This document shows, piece after piece, positions 1-6,623 of a stretch of 8,727 nt of DNA. Origin of the DNA: VMEP01 sp964414265 (GTDB lineage: Bacteria; Patescibacteriota; Minisyncoccia; Phycocordibacterales; VMEP01). How positions within the stretch are numbered: the first letter of the stretch is position 1; every line of letters begins with the position of its first letter. Below the pieces are notes generated by a model, which made no database searches, was not told the origin of the DNA, and saw only the letters and a program-made list of their open reading frames with translations. Where the stretch lies: NCBI GenBank assembly GCA_964414265.1, contig CAYPVT010000029.1, forward strand, positions 1 to 8,727. Direction: 5' to 3'. The position numbers and the translations under genes were made by a program.

Positions 1-1148
1 GCTGCTCCAACTTTTATAACAGCAACTCCACCAGTTAACTTTGCGAGTCGTTCTTCAATTTTTTCGACATCAAACTTAGATTCTGTTTTTTCGCGAATTT
101 TTTTCAATTGAGCTACTCGTGCATCAATATCTGCTTTCTTCCCCTTCCCTCCAACAATAGTTGTGCTGTCTTTTGTAGAAATTATTTTACTAGCGCGACC
201 CAATACAGAGACATCCACATTTTCAAGCTTAATACCAAGCTCGTCAGAGACAACCTTTGCCCCGGTCAAAACAGCAATATCCTGAAGAATTTCTTTCTTT
301 CTGTCTCCAAATCCGGGTGCCTTAATAGCAAGCACTGAAAACGCTCCCCGGATTTTGTTAACCACAAAAGTGGCCAAGGCTTCACCGTCAACATCGTCGG
401 CGATAATAACAATTTCTTTCTTGCCAGTTTGGGCAAGTTTTTCAAGCAACGGTAAAATTTCCTTTATACTTGAGATTTTTTTATCGGTAATAAAAATAGG
501 CGCATCTCTATATTCTGCCTCCATTCTATCGCCGTTGGTTATCATATAAGGAGAAACGTACCCTTTATCAAACTGCATTCCTTCAACTATTTCAGATTCA
601 ATACCAAACGACTGTGATTCTTCAACGGTTACCACCCCGTCTTTACCAACCTTGCCAATTGTGTCTGCAATAATTTTCCCAATCTCTTTAGATTCAGCAG
701 AGATAGATGCCACCTGCATTATTTCTTCTTTACTTTTTATTTCCTTGCCAATCTTCTTCAAAGCAAGCACCACCTCACCAGCGGCACTTTCAATCCCCAA
801 CCGAATTCCCATGGCGTTCACACCCATAGTTGTTTGCTTGATACCTTCAGAGACAATAGCTTGGGTCAAAATGACAGCTGTCGTTGTGCCGTCCCCAGCA
901 TTTTCGTTTGTTTTAGTTGCAACCTCTTTCACAATCTCCGCGCCCATGTTTTCAAATTTATCAGAAAGAGTAATTTCTTTTGCTATTGAAACTCCATCGT
1001 TTGTAATTGTTGGAGCGCCATAACCCTTATCGAATACAACATTTCGTCCACGAGGACCAATTGTTATCTTTACTGCGTTTGCAACCTTATCAACTCCATT
1101 TTTTAAAAGCTGACGGGCGTTCTCGTTGAAAATTATTTGTTTTGCCAT
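1..1148 (-). CDS. groEL: Chaperonin GroEL (Hsp60), 3' part cut off by window edge
   Basis: ATP-driven protein-folding chaperonin of the cytoplasm, forming the tetradecameric double ring that GroES caps. The minus-strand reading starts with MAKQIIFNENARQLL at the ATG at 1148-1146 and stays in one frame for 382 codons to the window edge, so about 160 residues of a usual ~540 are missing. Visible family motifs are the nucleotide-binding TIGPRGRNVV, TNDGVSIAKEI and GDGTTTAVILTQ with its catalytic aspartate, the apical-domain stretch EGMQFDKGYVSPYM, the KAPGFGDRKKEIL motif, and LTGGVAVIKVGA at the cut end. It follows groES by 12 bases and is surely cotranscribed. No SD precedes the ATG; the leader is A/T only for about 15 bases. 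Plus-strand readings across this region are antisense shadows. Confidence 0.98.
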   Translation of the reverse strand, partial: MAKQIIFNENARQLLKNGVDKVANAVKITIGPRGRNVVFDKGYGAPTITNDGVSIAKEITLSDKFENMGAEIVKEVATKTNENAGDGTTTAVILTQAIVSEGIKQTTMGVNAMGIRLGIESAAGEVVLALKKIGKEIKSKEEIMQVASISAESKEIGKIIADTIGKVGKDGVVTVEESQSFGIESEIVEGMQFDKGYVSPYMITNGDRMEAEYRDAPIFITDKKISSIKEILPLLEKLAQTGKKEIVIIADDVDGEALATFVVNKIRGAFSVLAIKAPGFGDRKKEILQDIAVLTGAKVVSDELGIKLENVDVSVLGRASKIISTKDSTTIVGGKGKKADIDARVAQLKKIREKTESKFDVEKIEERLAKLTGGVAVIKVGA

Positions 1149-1160
1149 ATTTTTAAAAAA

Positions 1161-1469
1161 TTATTTGATAATCGCTAAAATATTTTCTTCTTTTAGCATG
1201 AAGTATTCATCTCCCTCAACCTTTACTTCATCTGGTCCGTATTTAGAAAAAATAACCATATCTCCAACTTTAACCTTCATTGGTAAAATTTTTCCCTCAT
1301 TGTTCATACGACCTTCACCAACAGCTATAACTTTCCCTTGTTCTGGTCTTTCTTGATCAACTGTTTCAGGAATGATAATTCCACTTTTAGTTTTTTTGGC
1401 GTCTTCTTTAGTAAATGGCTTAACTAAAACCCTGTCTCCGAGTGGAATAATTTTTGTTTCTTTTTTCAT
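1161..1469 (-). CDS. groES: Co-chaperonin GroES (Hsp10)
   Basis: Heptameric lid of the GroEL folding chamber, 102 residues, slightly above the usual ~95. Family features seen: the N-terminal strand IIPLGDRVLVKP (residues 8-19), the GroEL-binding mobile loop around KKTKSGIIIPET (25-36), ERPEQGKVIAVGEG (40-53), KVGDMVIFSKYGPDEVKV (67-84), and the C-terminal LKEENILAIIK. The first ATG at 1469 matches the usual GroES N-terminus plus a few lysine-rich residues. It is the first gene of the groES-groEL operon, about 80 bases from the predicted transcription start. The leader before the ATG is AAACAAAAAT with no SD. Confidence 0.98.
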   Translation of the reverse strand: MKKETKIIPLGDRVLVKPFTKEDAKKTKSGIIIPETVDQERPEQGKVIAVGEGRMNNEGKILPMKVKVGDMVIFSKYGPDEVKVEGDEYFMLKEENILAIIK

Positions 1470-1550
1470 ATTTTTGTTTAGTTATTAATAAAATGAATTA
1501 ATTAATAGAGGCCCTTGAAACAACAATCATACACTACTTTATAACAAATA

Positions 1551-1586
1551 CGGCAATATAATATTTCATTTGTATATAGCTGTCAA
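1551..1586 (-). promoter_or_regulatory. groESL promoter (housekeeping sigma type)
   Basis: Read on the minus strand there is a perfect -35 TTGACA at 1586-1581, a 17-base spacer and a -10 TATTAT at 1563-1558, putting transcription start near 1551 and giving groES a leader of about 80 nt. The run at 1588-1614, upstream of the -35, is almost pure A/T and resembles an UP element. No HrcA-type CIRCE repeat (TTAGCACTC-N9-GAGTGCTAA) is present, so heat control, if any, uses another route. Confidence 0.8.
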
Positions 1587-1615
1587 AATAACTTTTTTTA
1601 TTAAATTAATCTGGT

Positions 1616-1644
1616 TTGACATAATTATTATTACGTGGTAGCCT
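1616..1644 (+). promoter_or_regulatory. Promoter of the alpha-CTD fusion gene
   Basis: A perfect -35 TTGACA at 1616-1621, a 17-base spacer, then TAGCCT at 1639-1644, a TAnnnT-type -10 preceded by TGG (1636-1638), i.e. an extended -10. Start is predicted near 1651, giving a leader of about 48 nt that carries the SD. It lies back-to-back with the groESL promoter: the two -35 boxes are 29 bases apart and share the A/T-rich stretch between them. Confidence 0.7.
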
Positions 1645-1685
1645 TTCGGGAGCAGACCTTTCTCAGTTAATATCCACCACCAAAC

Positions 1686-1690
1686 GGAGG
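1686..1690 (+). promoter_or_regulatory. Strong Shine-Dalgarno site of the alpha-CTD fusion gene
   Basis: GGAGG ends 8 bases before the ATG at 1699, the classic spacing. It fixes the start and is unusual here, because most genes in the window have only A-rich leaders and the 16S tail at the window's end has no visible complementary CCTCC. Confidence 0.85.
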
Positions 1691-1698
1691 AACAAAAT

Positions 1699-2235
1699 AT
1701 GGCATCCCTTTCTTTTGAGCTGAAGAGGCTCGCCGAGGAACTCAACAGGATTCAACCTCAGGTCAACGAGGCAAACGGAAATTTTCGTGTCGCAAAATCG
1801 AAGCTCGACGTGGCACAAGGGAGTCTCGCCGTGGCAAAGAACGAGCTCTCTTCAGCGCAGACGCAGGTAGTGGAGATGAACGAACGCAAGACTGCAATAC
1901 TGAAGCAGATTGCGGACCTCGTCAAAGCCGAGATTCCTCCCGTCCGTGATAATTCACTCTCGGCAATGGGAACCATCAACGCCCCCGATTTTCCACTCCT
2001 GACACTAACCGTGGATGATCTCGAGAACAGGTTATGGCTGACGACCAGAGTGCTCAATTGCCTCAAGGCCGAAGGTACCTATTACGTCGGCGAACTGGTC
2101 CAATTAAGTGAAGTAGAGCTTGCCAAAATACCCGGCCTCGGCTGCAAGTCGCTCAACGTGATTAAGGAAGTACTCGCGTCGCGCGACCTCAGTCTCGGTA
2201 TGAAGGTCATAGGCTGGTCACCTCCCCAGTCTTGA
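1699..2235 (+). CDS. Coiled-coil protein with C-terminal RNA polymerase alpha-CTD-like domain
   Basis: A 178-residue protein, not RpoA itself: no alpha N-terminal assembly domain is present. Residues about 3-78 form a long polar helix rich in K, E, Q and A, predicted coiled coil; 79-102 look like a flexible linker. From 104 on the sequence follows the alpha-CTD closely: TVDDLE, then NCLKAE (120-125), GELVQLSEVELAKIPGLG (131-148), KSLNVIKEVLASR (150-162), LSLGMKV and a WSPP end. By alignment from memory to E. coli alpha, the DNA-contact residues R265, N268, C269, G296, K298 and S299 correspond to R117, N120, C121, G148, K150 and S151, all kept; E302 is replaced by valine. About four residues (NRLW, 110-113) are inserted early in the domain. 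Such a domain can bind AT-rich UP-element DNA and activators, so a transcription role is inferred. The gene is clearly more GC-rich than its neighbours and has its own promoter, SD and terminator, hinting at separate ancestry. Confidence 0.9.
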   Translation: MASLSFELKRLAEELNRIQPQVNEANGNFRVAKSKLDVAQGSLAVAKNELSSAQTQVVEMNERKTAILKQIADLVKAEIPPVRDNSLSAMGTINAPDFPLLTLTVDDLENRLWLTTRVLNCLKAEGTYYVGELVQLSEVELAKIPGLGCKSLNVIKEVLASRDLSLGMKVIGWSPPQS

Positions 2236-2264
2236 ATATCCGCATTTGGTGGCCTTAGATACCG

Positions 2265-2300
2265 ATCCCGCACGGCAACGTGCGGGATTCTTCTTTTTTA
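2265..2300 (+). terminator. Rho-independent terminator after the alpha-CTD fusion gene
   Basis: A perfect 9-bp stem, ATCCCGCAC (2265-2273) with GTGCGGGAT (2280-2288), closes a 6-base GGCAAC loop and is followed by TCTTCTTTTTTA. It starts 29 bases after the TGA stop and closes the cassette. Confidence 0.93.
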
Positions 2301-2430
2301 AAAAAATAATTTCCCTTAAAATACCCATAAAATACTTTTTTTAAACATTGCGCATATTGTGAAATTTTCATGAAAGCCCAAACTTTTTGTTTTTAAAAAA
2401 GAAGTAAAACGTCTTTTTCTTCAATACCTC

Positions 2431-2522
2431 GTGTTTGCCCTTAAAATGCATTACGGAGCCTGACGAGGCGAGTATAGTAAATTTTTAGCAAAAAATTATA
2501 CGCGCATTTTAAGGGCAAACAC
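2431..2522. repeat. 92-bp element with perfect 19-bp inverted ends and two internal hairpins
   Basis: GTGTTTGCCCTTAAAATGC at 2431-2449 is repeated exactly in reverse complement at 2504-2522. The 54 bases between contain a short hairpin, GCCT-GACG-AGGC (2458-2469), and a longer A/T-rich one joining GTAT...ATAC and AATTTTT...AAAAATT (2472-2501), so the transcript could fold as a three-way junction. Neither arm is followed by a T-tract, so it is not a simple terminator. The ten bases CCCTTAAAAT also occur at 2313-2322. No flanking target duplication is apparent. It could be a small non-autonomous mobile repeat, a structured RNA or a protein-binding site upstream of secG; I cannot tell which. The rest of the 333-bp gap (2236-2568) is A/T-rich and holds only the terminator before it and the secG promoter after it. 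Confidence 0.8.
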
Positions 2523-2531
2523 TTAAAACAT

Positions 2532-2560
2532 TTGCATTTTCTGGCCCCCTTTGGTAGAGT
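2532..2560 (+). promoter_or_regulatory. Probable promoter of the secG operon
   Basis: TTGCAT (2532-2537) and TAGAGT (2555-2560) are separated by 17 bases. The -10 box fits TAnnnT; start is expected at about 2567, only one or two bases before the secG ATG at 2569. If so, the operon mRNA is leaderless or nearly so. The -35 lies 9 bases after the inverted-repeat element. Confidence 0.55.
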
Positions 2561-2568
2561 TTTTACAT

Positions 2569-2802
2569 ATGGAACTTATCGCTACTGCCCTACCTTGGGC
2601 CCAAGTTGCGCTTTCCGCTCTACTCATTGCCGCAATACTGCTTCAGCAGTCCGGTACTGACACAGGCGGGGCCTTAGGTGGAGGAGAAGGATCAAGCTGG
2701 CAAAACAGCAAAAGAGGAGTAGAAAAAGTACTCTTTAATGCGACGATTGTAATCGCTCTTTTGTTTGCTGTCTCTTCTTTTCTCGCTCTCGTCGTCCGAT
2801 AA
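2569..2802 (+). CDS. secG: Protein translocase subunit SecG
   Basis: Small membrane subunit of the SecYEG channel, aiding SecA-driven export. The 77-residue product has two membrane spans, about residues 8-27 and 53-75, joined by a Gly/Ser-rich cytoplasmic loop. Family signatures are AILLQQSGTDTGGALGGG (22-39), the GSSWQNSKRGVEKVL segment and the second-span pattern NATIVIALLFAVSS. I chose the ATG at 2569 over an upstream in-frame TTG at 2551, because the TTG lies inside the predicted promoter and adds six residues not typical of the family. No SD is visible. It is first in a + strand operon and ends 65 bases before the binding-protein gene. Confidence 0.93.
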   Translation: MELIATALPWAQVALSALLIAAILLQQSGTDTGGALGGGEGSSWQNSKRGVEKVLFNATIVIALLFAVSSFLALVVR

Positions 2803-2813
2803 AACTCCAAAAA

Positions 2814-2841
2814 GCCAAGCTGTATTTACAGCCTAGTTGGC
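2814..2841 (+). other. Intergenic stem-loop between secG and the binding-protein gene
   Basis: GCTGT-ATTT-ACAGC (2819-2832) sits inside an outer GCCAA...TTGGC pairing (2814-2818 with 2837-2841), with CTAG bulged on the 3' side. The next bases are ATTTAAATTAAAC, not a T-run, so it looks more like an mRNA processing or stabilising hairpin, or a weak attenuator, than an efficient terminator. Confidence 0.6.
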
Positions 2842-2867
2842 ATTTAAATTAAACAAAAATTACTCTA

Positions 2868-4631
2868 GTGAATGAAGAGAATAGTATAAAGGGAAGCAAT
2901 ATCCCTTCAAAAAAAGAAGTTATCCGAGCAATCGGCTCTTTTTCGTGTAAAGAAAAGAAGGCTCTATTAATACTCGCGGGGTTGTTTGTTGTTAGTTTTC
3001 TTTGGCTTGTACAGTCGGTTAATCAAGAGTTTAAGGTTACTGTTCCAGCCCACGGCGGAACATTAACCGAAGGAATTATTGGCACGCCAAGACTAATTAA
3101 TCCAGTTCTTGCAATATCAGATGCTGACCGAGACATTACTGAATTAGTTTACTCCGGACTCATCAGAAAAATGCCTGATGGAGAAATTGTGCCTGATTTA
3201 GCTTCTAGCTATGAGATTTCAAACGACGGACTTTCTTATACCTTCACATTGAAGGACGATTTAATTTTCCACGACAGTAAACCACTTACAACAGATGATG
3301 TTCTCTTCACAATAGAAAAAGCGCAAGACCAAGTCTTAAAAAGTCCAAAGCGTTTGAATTGGGAGGGGGTGACTGTACAAAAAATAGACGACAAAAAAAT
3401 TCGTTTTATTTTAAAACAGCCATACTCCCCTTTTATTGAAAACGCTACGATAGGAATATTACCAAAACATATCTGGAAAAATATAAGTTCAGAACAAATG
3501 AGCTTAAGTGATTTCAACACCAACGGAGTTGGTTCTGGTCCTTATAAAATAGAATCTATAAAAAAAGATTCCTCTGGAATACCTTCCTACTATAAATTAA
3601 ATTCTTTTAAAAAATTCGCCCTTGGTAAGCCATATATAGATACAATGGTGGTTAGATTTTATGCAAACGAAAAAGAGCTTGTTCAAGCCCTAAAGAGCGG
3701 AGCTGTAGACAACATAAATGCTATAGACCCAGAATACGCCAAGGATATCTCCAAAGATTTCCAGATAATCACAACCCCACTTCCTAGAATATTTGGTATA
3801 TTCTTCAACCAAAACCAGTCTCCTGCCTTGTCTGATATCGCCGTACGCCGAGCTTTAAACAACACCATTAATAGAAAAGAGATTATTGATTCAGTTCTTT
3901 ATGGTTACGGAATACCCGCTTATAGCCCAATACCAAAGACAGGTAAAGATTACGTCCCTGTCTATCAAAGTTCTGAAGCTACAGATCAAGACAAAAAAAT
4001 AGCGGAAGCAAGAGCTTCCCTCGAAAAAGCTGGGTGGAAATGGAATGAGGAAAAAAAGGTTCTTGAGAAGACCGTTAAAAAAGTTGTTACTCCCCTATCT
4101 TTCTCGATAACAACAGCAGACACCCCAGAACTAAAAGCGGCTGCGTTGTTAGTTGAAAAACAGTGGGAAAAACTTGGAGCAAACGTTGAAATAAGAATAT
4201 TTGAATCAGGGGACTTAAACCAAAATATAATACGACCAAGAAAATATGATGCTCTTTTATTTGGAGAAATAATAAGACAAAATTCAGACCCATATGCGTT
4301 CTGGCATTCTTCTCAAAGAAATGACCCAGGACTAAATATCGCGATGTACGCAAATTCATCTGTCGACAAACTATTAGAGACAGCTCGAACAACATCCGAC
4401 GAAAAAAAGAGACAGGAATCATACCGTTTGTTTGAAAATGAAATATCAAGTGACGTTCCCGCAATATTCCTTTACTCGCCTGATTTTATTTACGTACTGG
4501 GAAAGAATTTGAAAGGAGTTGATTTCGGAGAAACGACAATAACCTCAGAAAGATTTACGGTTGTTTACAAATGGTATTTAAAGACAGAAAACGTTTGGAA
4601 GATTTTTACTAAAGAAGAAAACATTATCTAA
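2868..4631 (+). CDS. Membrane-anchored peptide/oligopeptide-type ABC substrate-binding protein (SBP family 5)
   Basis: 587 residues of the DppA/OppA/NikA-like family 5 of extracytoplasmic binding proteins, which normally deliver peptides or similar ligands to an ABC permease. A short charged cytoplasmic leader (1-31) precedes one hydrophobic span (about 32-51) with no lipobox cysteine at its end, so it is probably a membrane anchor (N-in, C-out). The binding domain begins near 63. Family marks are LTEGIIGTPRLINPVL (66-81), VPDLASSYEISNDGLSYTF (108-126) leading into LTTDDVLFTIE (140-150), the VGSGPYKI turn (221-228) and AVRRALNNTINRKEI in the second half. Start is the GTG at 2868; no ATG lies nearby and there is no SD. 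No permease or ATPase gene is in the window, so the partner is unknown and the ligand cannot be named. It ends 18 bases before the RNase J gene. Confidence 0.9.
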   Translation: MNEENSIKGSNIPSKKEVIRAIGSFSCKEKKALLILAGLFVVSFLWLVQSVNQEFKVTVPAHGGTLTEGIIGTPRLINPVLAISDADRDITELVYSGLIRKMPDGEIVPDLASSYEISNDGLSYTFTLKDDLIFHDSKPLTTDDVLFTIEKAQDQVLKSPKRLNWEGVTVQKIDDKKIRFILKQPYSPFIENATIGILPKHIWKNISSEQMSLSDFNTNGVGSGPYKIESIKKDSSGIPSYYKLNSFKKFALGKPYIDTMVVRFYANEKELVQALKSGAVDNINAIDPEYAKDISKDFQIITTPLPRIFGIFFNQNQSPALSDIAVRRALNNTINRKEIIDSVLYGYGIPAYSPIPKTGKDYVPVYQSSEATDQDKKIAEARASLEKAGWKWNEEKKVLEKTVKKVVTPLSFSITTADTPELKAAALLVEKQWEKLGANVEIRIFESGDLNQNIIRPRKYDALLFGEIIRQNSDPYAFWHSSQRNDPGLNIAMYANSSVDKLLETARTTSDEKKRQESYRLFENEISSDVPAIFLYSPDFIYVLGKNLKGVDFGETTITSERFTVVYKWYLKTENVWKIFTKEENII

Positions 4632-4649
4632 AAAAATAATTAAAAAAAC

Positions 4650-6620
4650 ATGACTGATAAAACAGAAAAACCAACAGGAAAAGGCGGAGCTAAACCAACG
4701 TCACACGTACGACGTGCAACTAGAACATTTCCAAATCTACAAAGTGGCACAAGCACCGGAAACATCTCTGCTCGGGGAGCTGTAAGTAGTGCTCGATTTA
4801 CTAGTACCCCTGGAAGTCGCGCACCACAACGAAGTAGCGCCGGGCACAGCGGTACAAGTACACATCGTCGCCAACATGGAGGAGGGCGTCCACCGAGGGC
4901 AACTTCATACCCACCAAGAGATACTACTGTTCACAAAATCCCAGAACTTGGAGATGAGAACATCCGAATAATTCCACTTGGTGGAGTTGAAGAAATCGGT
5001 AAGAACATGACCGCTTTTGAGATTGGTGATGATATTTTCGTCGTTGATATGGGGTTCCAGTTTAGCGAAGATGATACGCCAGGTATTGATTACATTCTTC
5101 CAAACACCAAATACCTTGAAGAAAACAAAAGTAAGATTCGTGCGGTCTTAATTACCCACGGACACCTAGACCACATTGGGGCTATTCCTTACATTATGGA
5201 AAAAATTGGTAATCCCCCTCTTTACACCAGAAGCTTCACTTCCCTTATGATTAAGAAGCGACAGGAAGAATTTCCTCATGCTCCAGCCATTGATTTCCGT
5301 GTAGTTGAAAGTGGCGAAAGAGTAAAAATTGGGAATACAAATATCTCCTTCTTTGCTGTTACTCATGCTATCCCTGACTCAATGGGAATAATAATAGAAA
5401 CTCCTTATGGTGATATCGTCCACACAGGAGATATTCGACTTGATCACGAAGACGGAAAAGTCTCAGAAATCGAAAATGAAATCTATAGTTTTTTCAAGGA
5501 AAGAAATGTTCTATTGCTTTTGAGTGATTCCACTAACGCAGAAAACCCCGGCTTCTCTATTTCTGAAAAATTGGTCTATCAAAACATTGAGACAGTAATC
5601 AGAGAGGCTAAGGGTCGTCTTATCCTTTCAACTTTCGCGTCACAAGTAGAGAGAATGTTAAAGATGCTTGAAATTTCTGAAAAGTACGGAAAGAAAATTG
5701 TCGTTGACGGAAGAAGCATGAAGACGAACATAGAAGTTACCAAGGCCGCAGGACTTCTTAAAACAGGAAAAGATTCCATTATCACCGTTGAGCAAATGGC
5801 AGATTATCCAGAAAACAAGATTGTTGCTTTGGTTACTGGCGCTCAAGGAGAAGAATTTGCCGCCCTAATGCGTATTGCAAACAAGAGCCATAAATACATT
5901 AAACTCACCTCTCGTGATACCGTTTTAATGTCTTCTTCTATTGTCCCGGGAAATGAGCGTAATGTTCAAAAACTAAAAGACAATCTCTCTCGCCAAGGTG
6001 CGCACATCATTCACTATAAAAATTCGGACATTCATTCGTCAGGTCATGCTAACGCCGAAGAACTAGCTTGGATACACGCAAAGATACATCCTAAGTTCTT
6101 TATTCCGATTCACGGATACCACTACATGCACAGAGTGCATGCTGATATCGCAAAACGCATAATCCCAGAAGAAAACATCATTATTCCAGACAACGGAATG
6201 ATAATTGAAATCCAAGACAAGGGGCAAAAAATAGTCGCTCTAAAAGAAAATGTGCCAAAGGGCATTATTATGGTTGATGGGTTTTCAATTGGAAACATTC
6301 AAGAAGTGGTTTTACGTGACCGCCAAATGCTCGCCCAAGATGGTATGTTCGTCATTATCGCAATTATAGACACAGCCAATGGGTGCCTCAAAAAATCACC
6401 GGATATTATTTCGCGTGGTTTCGTGTACTTAAAAGAATCACAAGAGCTCTTGCGAAGCACGAGACTCGTTATCAAGAAAACGGTAGAAGATTCTATTCGT
6501 GGAATGAATCCAATCAACGTTGATTTCGTTAAGGATAATGTCACTGACAATGTCTCTAAATTCCTATTACAAAAAACAGCTAAGCGCCCAATCGTAATTC
6601 CTGTTATTCTTTGTATATAA
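4650..6620 (+). CDS. rnj: Ribonuclease J with long basic disordered N-terminal extension
   Basis: Zinc-dependent metallo-beta-lactamase/beta-CASP ribonuclease acting as endonuclease and 5'-3' exonuclease in mRNA decay and rRNA maturation. The core begins near residue 103 (ENIRIIPLGGVEEIGKNM). Metal ligands seen are the HxHxDH motif (H170, H172, D174, H175), H239 in VTHAIPDS and D261 in HTGDIRLD. Beta-CASP motifs follow: D293 in LLSDSTNAENPG, H462/H466 in IHSSGHA and H488 in IPIHGYHYMH. The C-terminal domain includes SIGNIQEVVLRDR and SRGFVYLKES. At 656 residues it is about 100 longer than usual: residues 1-95 are Ser/Thr/Gly/Arg/Pro/His-rich and contain no acidic residue between 7 and 90. No other ATG, GTG or TTG start is in frame before the conserved core, so the extension is real. 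No SD precedes the ATG. The MFS gene starts 3 bases after its stop. Confidence 0.97.
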   Translation: MTDKTEKPTGKGGAKPTSHVRRATRTFPNLQSGTSTGNISARGAVSSARFTSTPGSRAPQRSSAGHSGTSTHRRQHGGGRPPRATSYPPRDTTVHKIPELGDENIRIIPLGGVEEIGKNMTAFEIGDDIFVVDMGFQFSEDDTPGIDYILPNTKYLEENKSKIRAVLITHGHLDHIGAIPYIMEKIGNPPLYTRSFTSLMIKKRQEEFPHAPAIDFRVVESGERVKIGNTNISFFAVTHAIPDSMGIIIETPYGDIVHTGDIRLDHEDGKVSEIENEIYSFFKERNVLLLLSDSTNAENPGFSISEKLVYQNIETVIREAKGRLILSTFASQVERMLKMLEISEKYGKKIVVDGRSMKTNIEVTKAAGLLKTGKDSIITVEQMADYPENKIVALVTGAQGEEFAALMRIANKSHKYIKLTSRDTVLMSSSIVPGNERNVQKLKDNLSRQGAHIIHYKNSDIHSSGHANAEELAWIHAKIHPKFFIPIHGYHYMHRVHADIAKRIIPEENIIIPDNGMIIEIQDKGQKIVALKENVPKGIIMVDGFSIGNIQEVVLRDRQMLAQDGMFVIIAIIDTANGCLKKSPDIISRGFVYLKESQELLRSTRLVIKKTVEDSIRGMNPINVDFVKDNVTDNVSKFLLQKTAKRPIVIPVILCI

Positions 6621-6623
6621 AAG

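Noticed and set aside
108..1356. Several plus-strand open frames across the groES-groEL region
   Set aside because: They are antisense to unbroken groEL and groES frames, have low-complexity Ser/Ile/Phe-rich translations and no start signals.
1470..1600. Heat-shock CIRCE operator before groES
   Set aside because: I looked for TTAGCACTC-N9-GAGTGCTAA in the groES leader; neither arm is present.
1699..2235. Fragment or pseudogene of rpoA
   Set aside because: The frame is intact, starts from a strong SD with an unrelated coiled coil, and ends properly with the alpha-CTD tail and a terminator, so it is a complete distinct gene.
1758..2273. Minus-strand frames opposite the alpha-CTD fusion gene
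   Set aside because: The plus-strand frame has a promoter, SD, recognisable domain and terminator; the antisense frames have none.
2431..2522. Insertion sequence or CRISPR repeat
   Set aside because: There is no transposase frame and no target-site duplication, and only one inverted pair, with no spaced direct repeats.
2551..2568. Longer SecG starting at the TTG at 2551
   Set aside because: This start would fall within the promoter between the -35 and -10 boxes; the ATG at 2569 matches SecG N-termini better.
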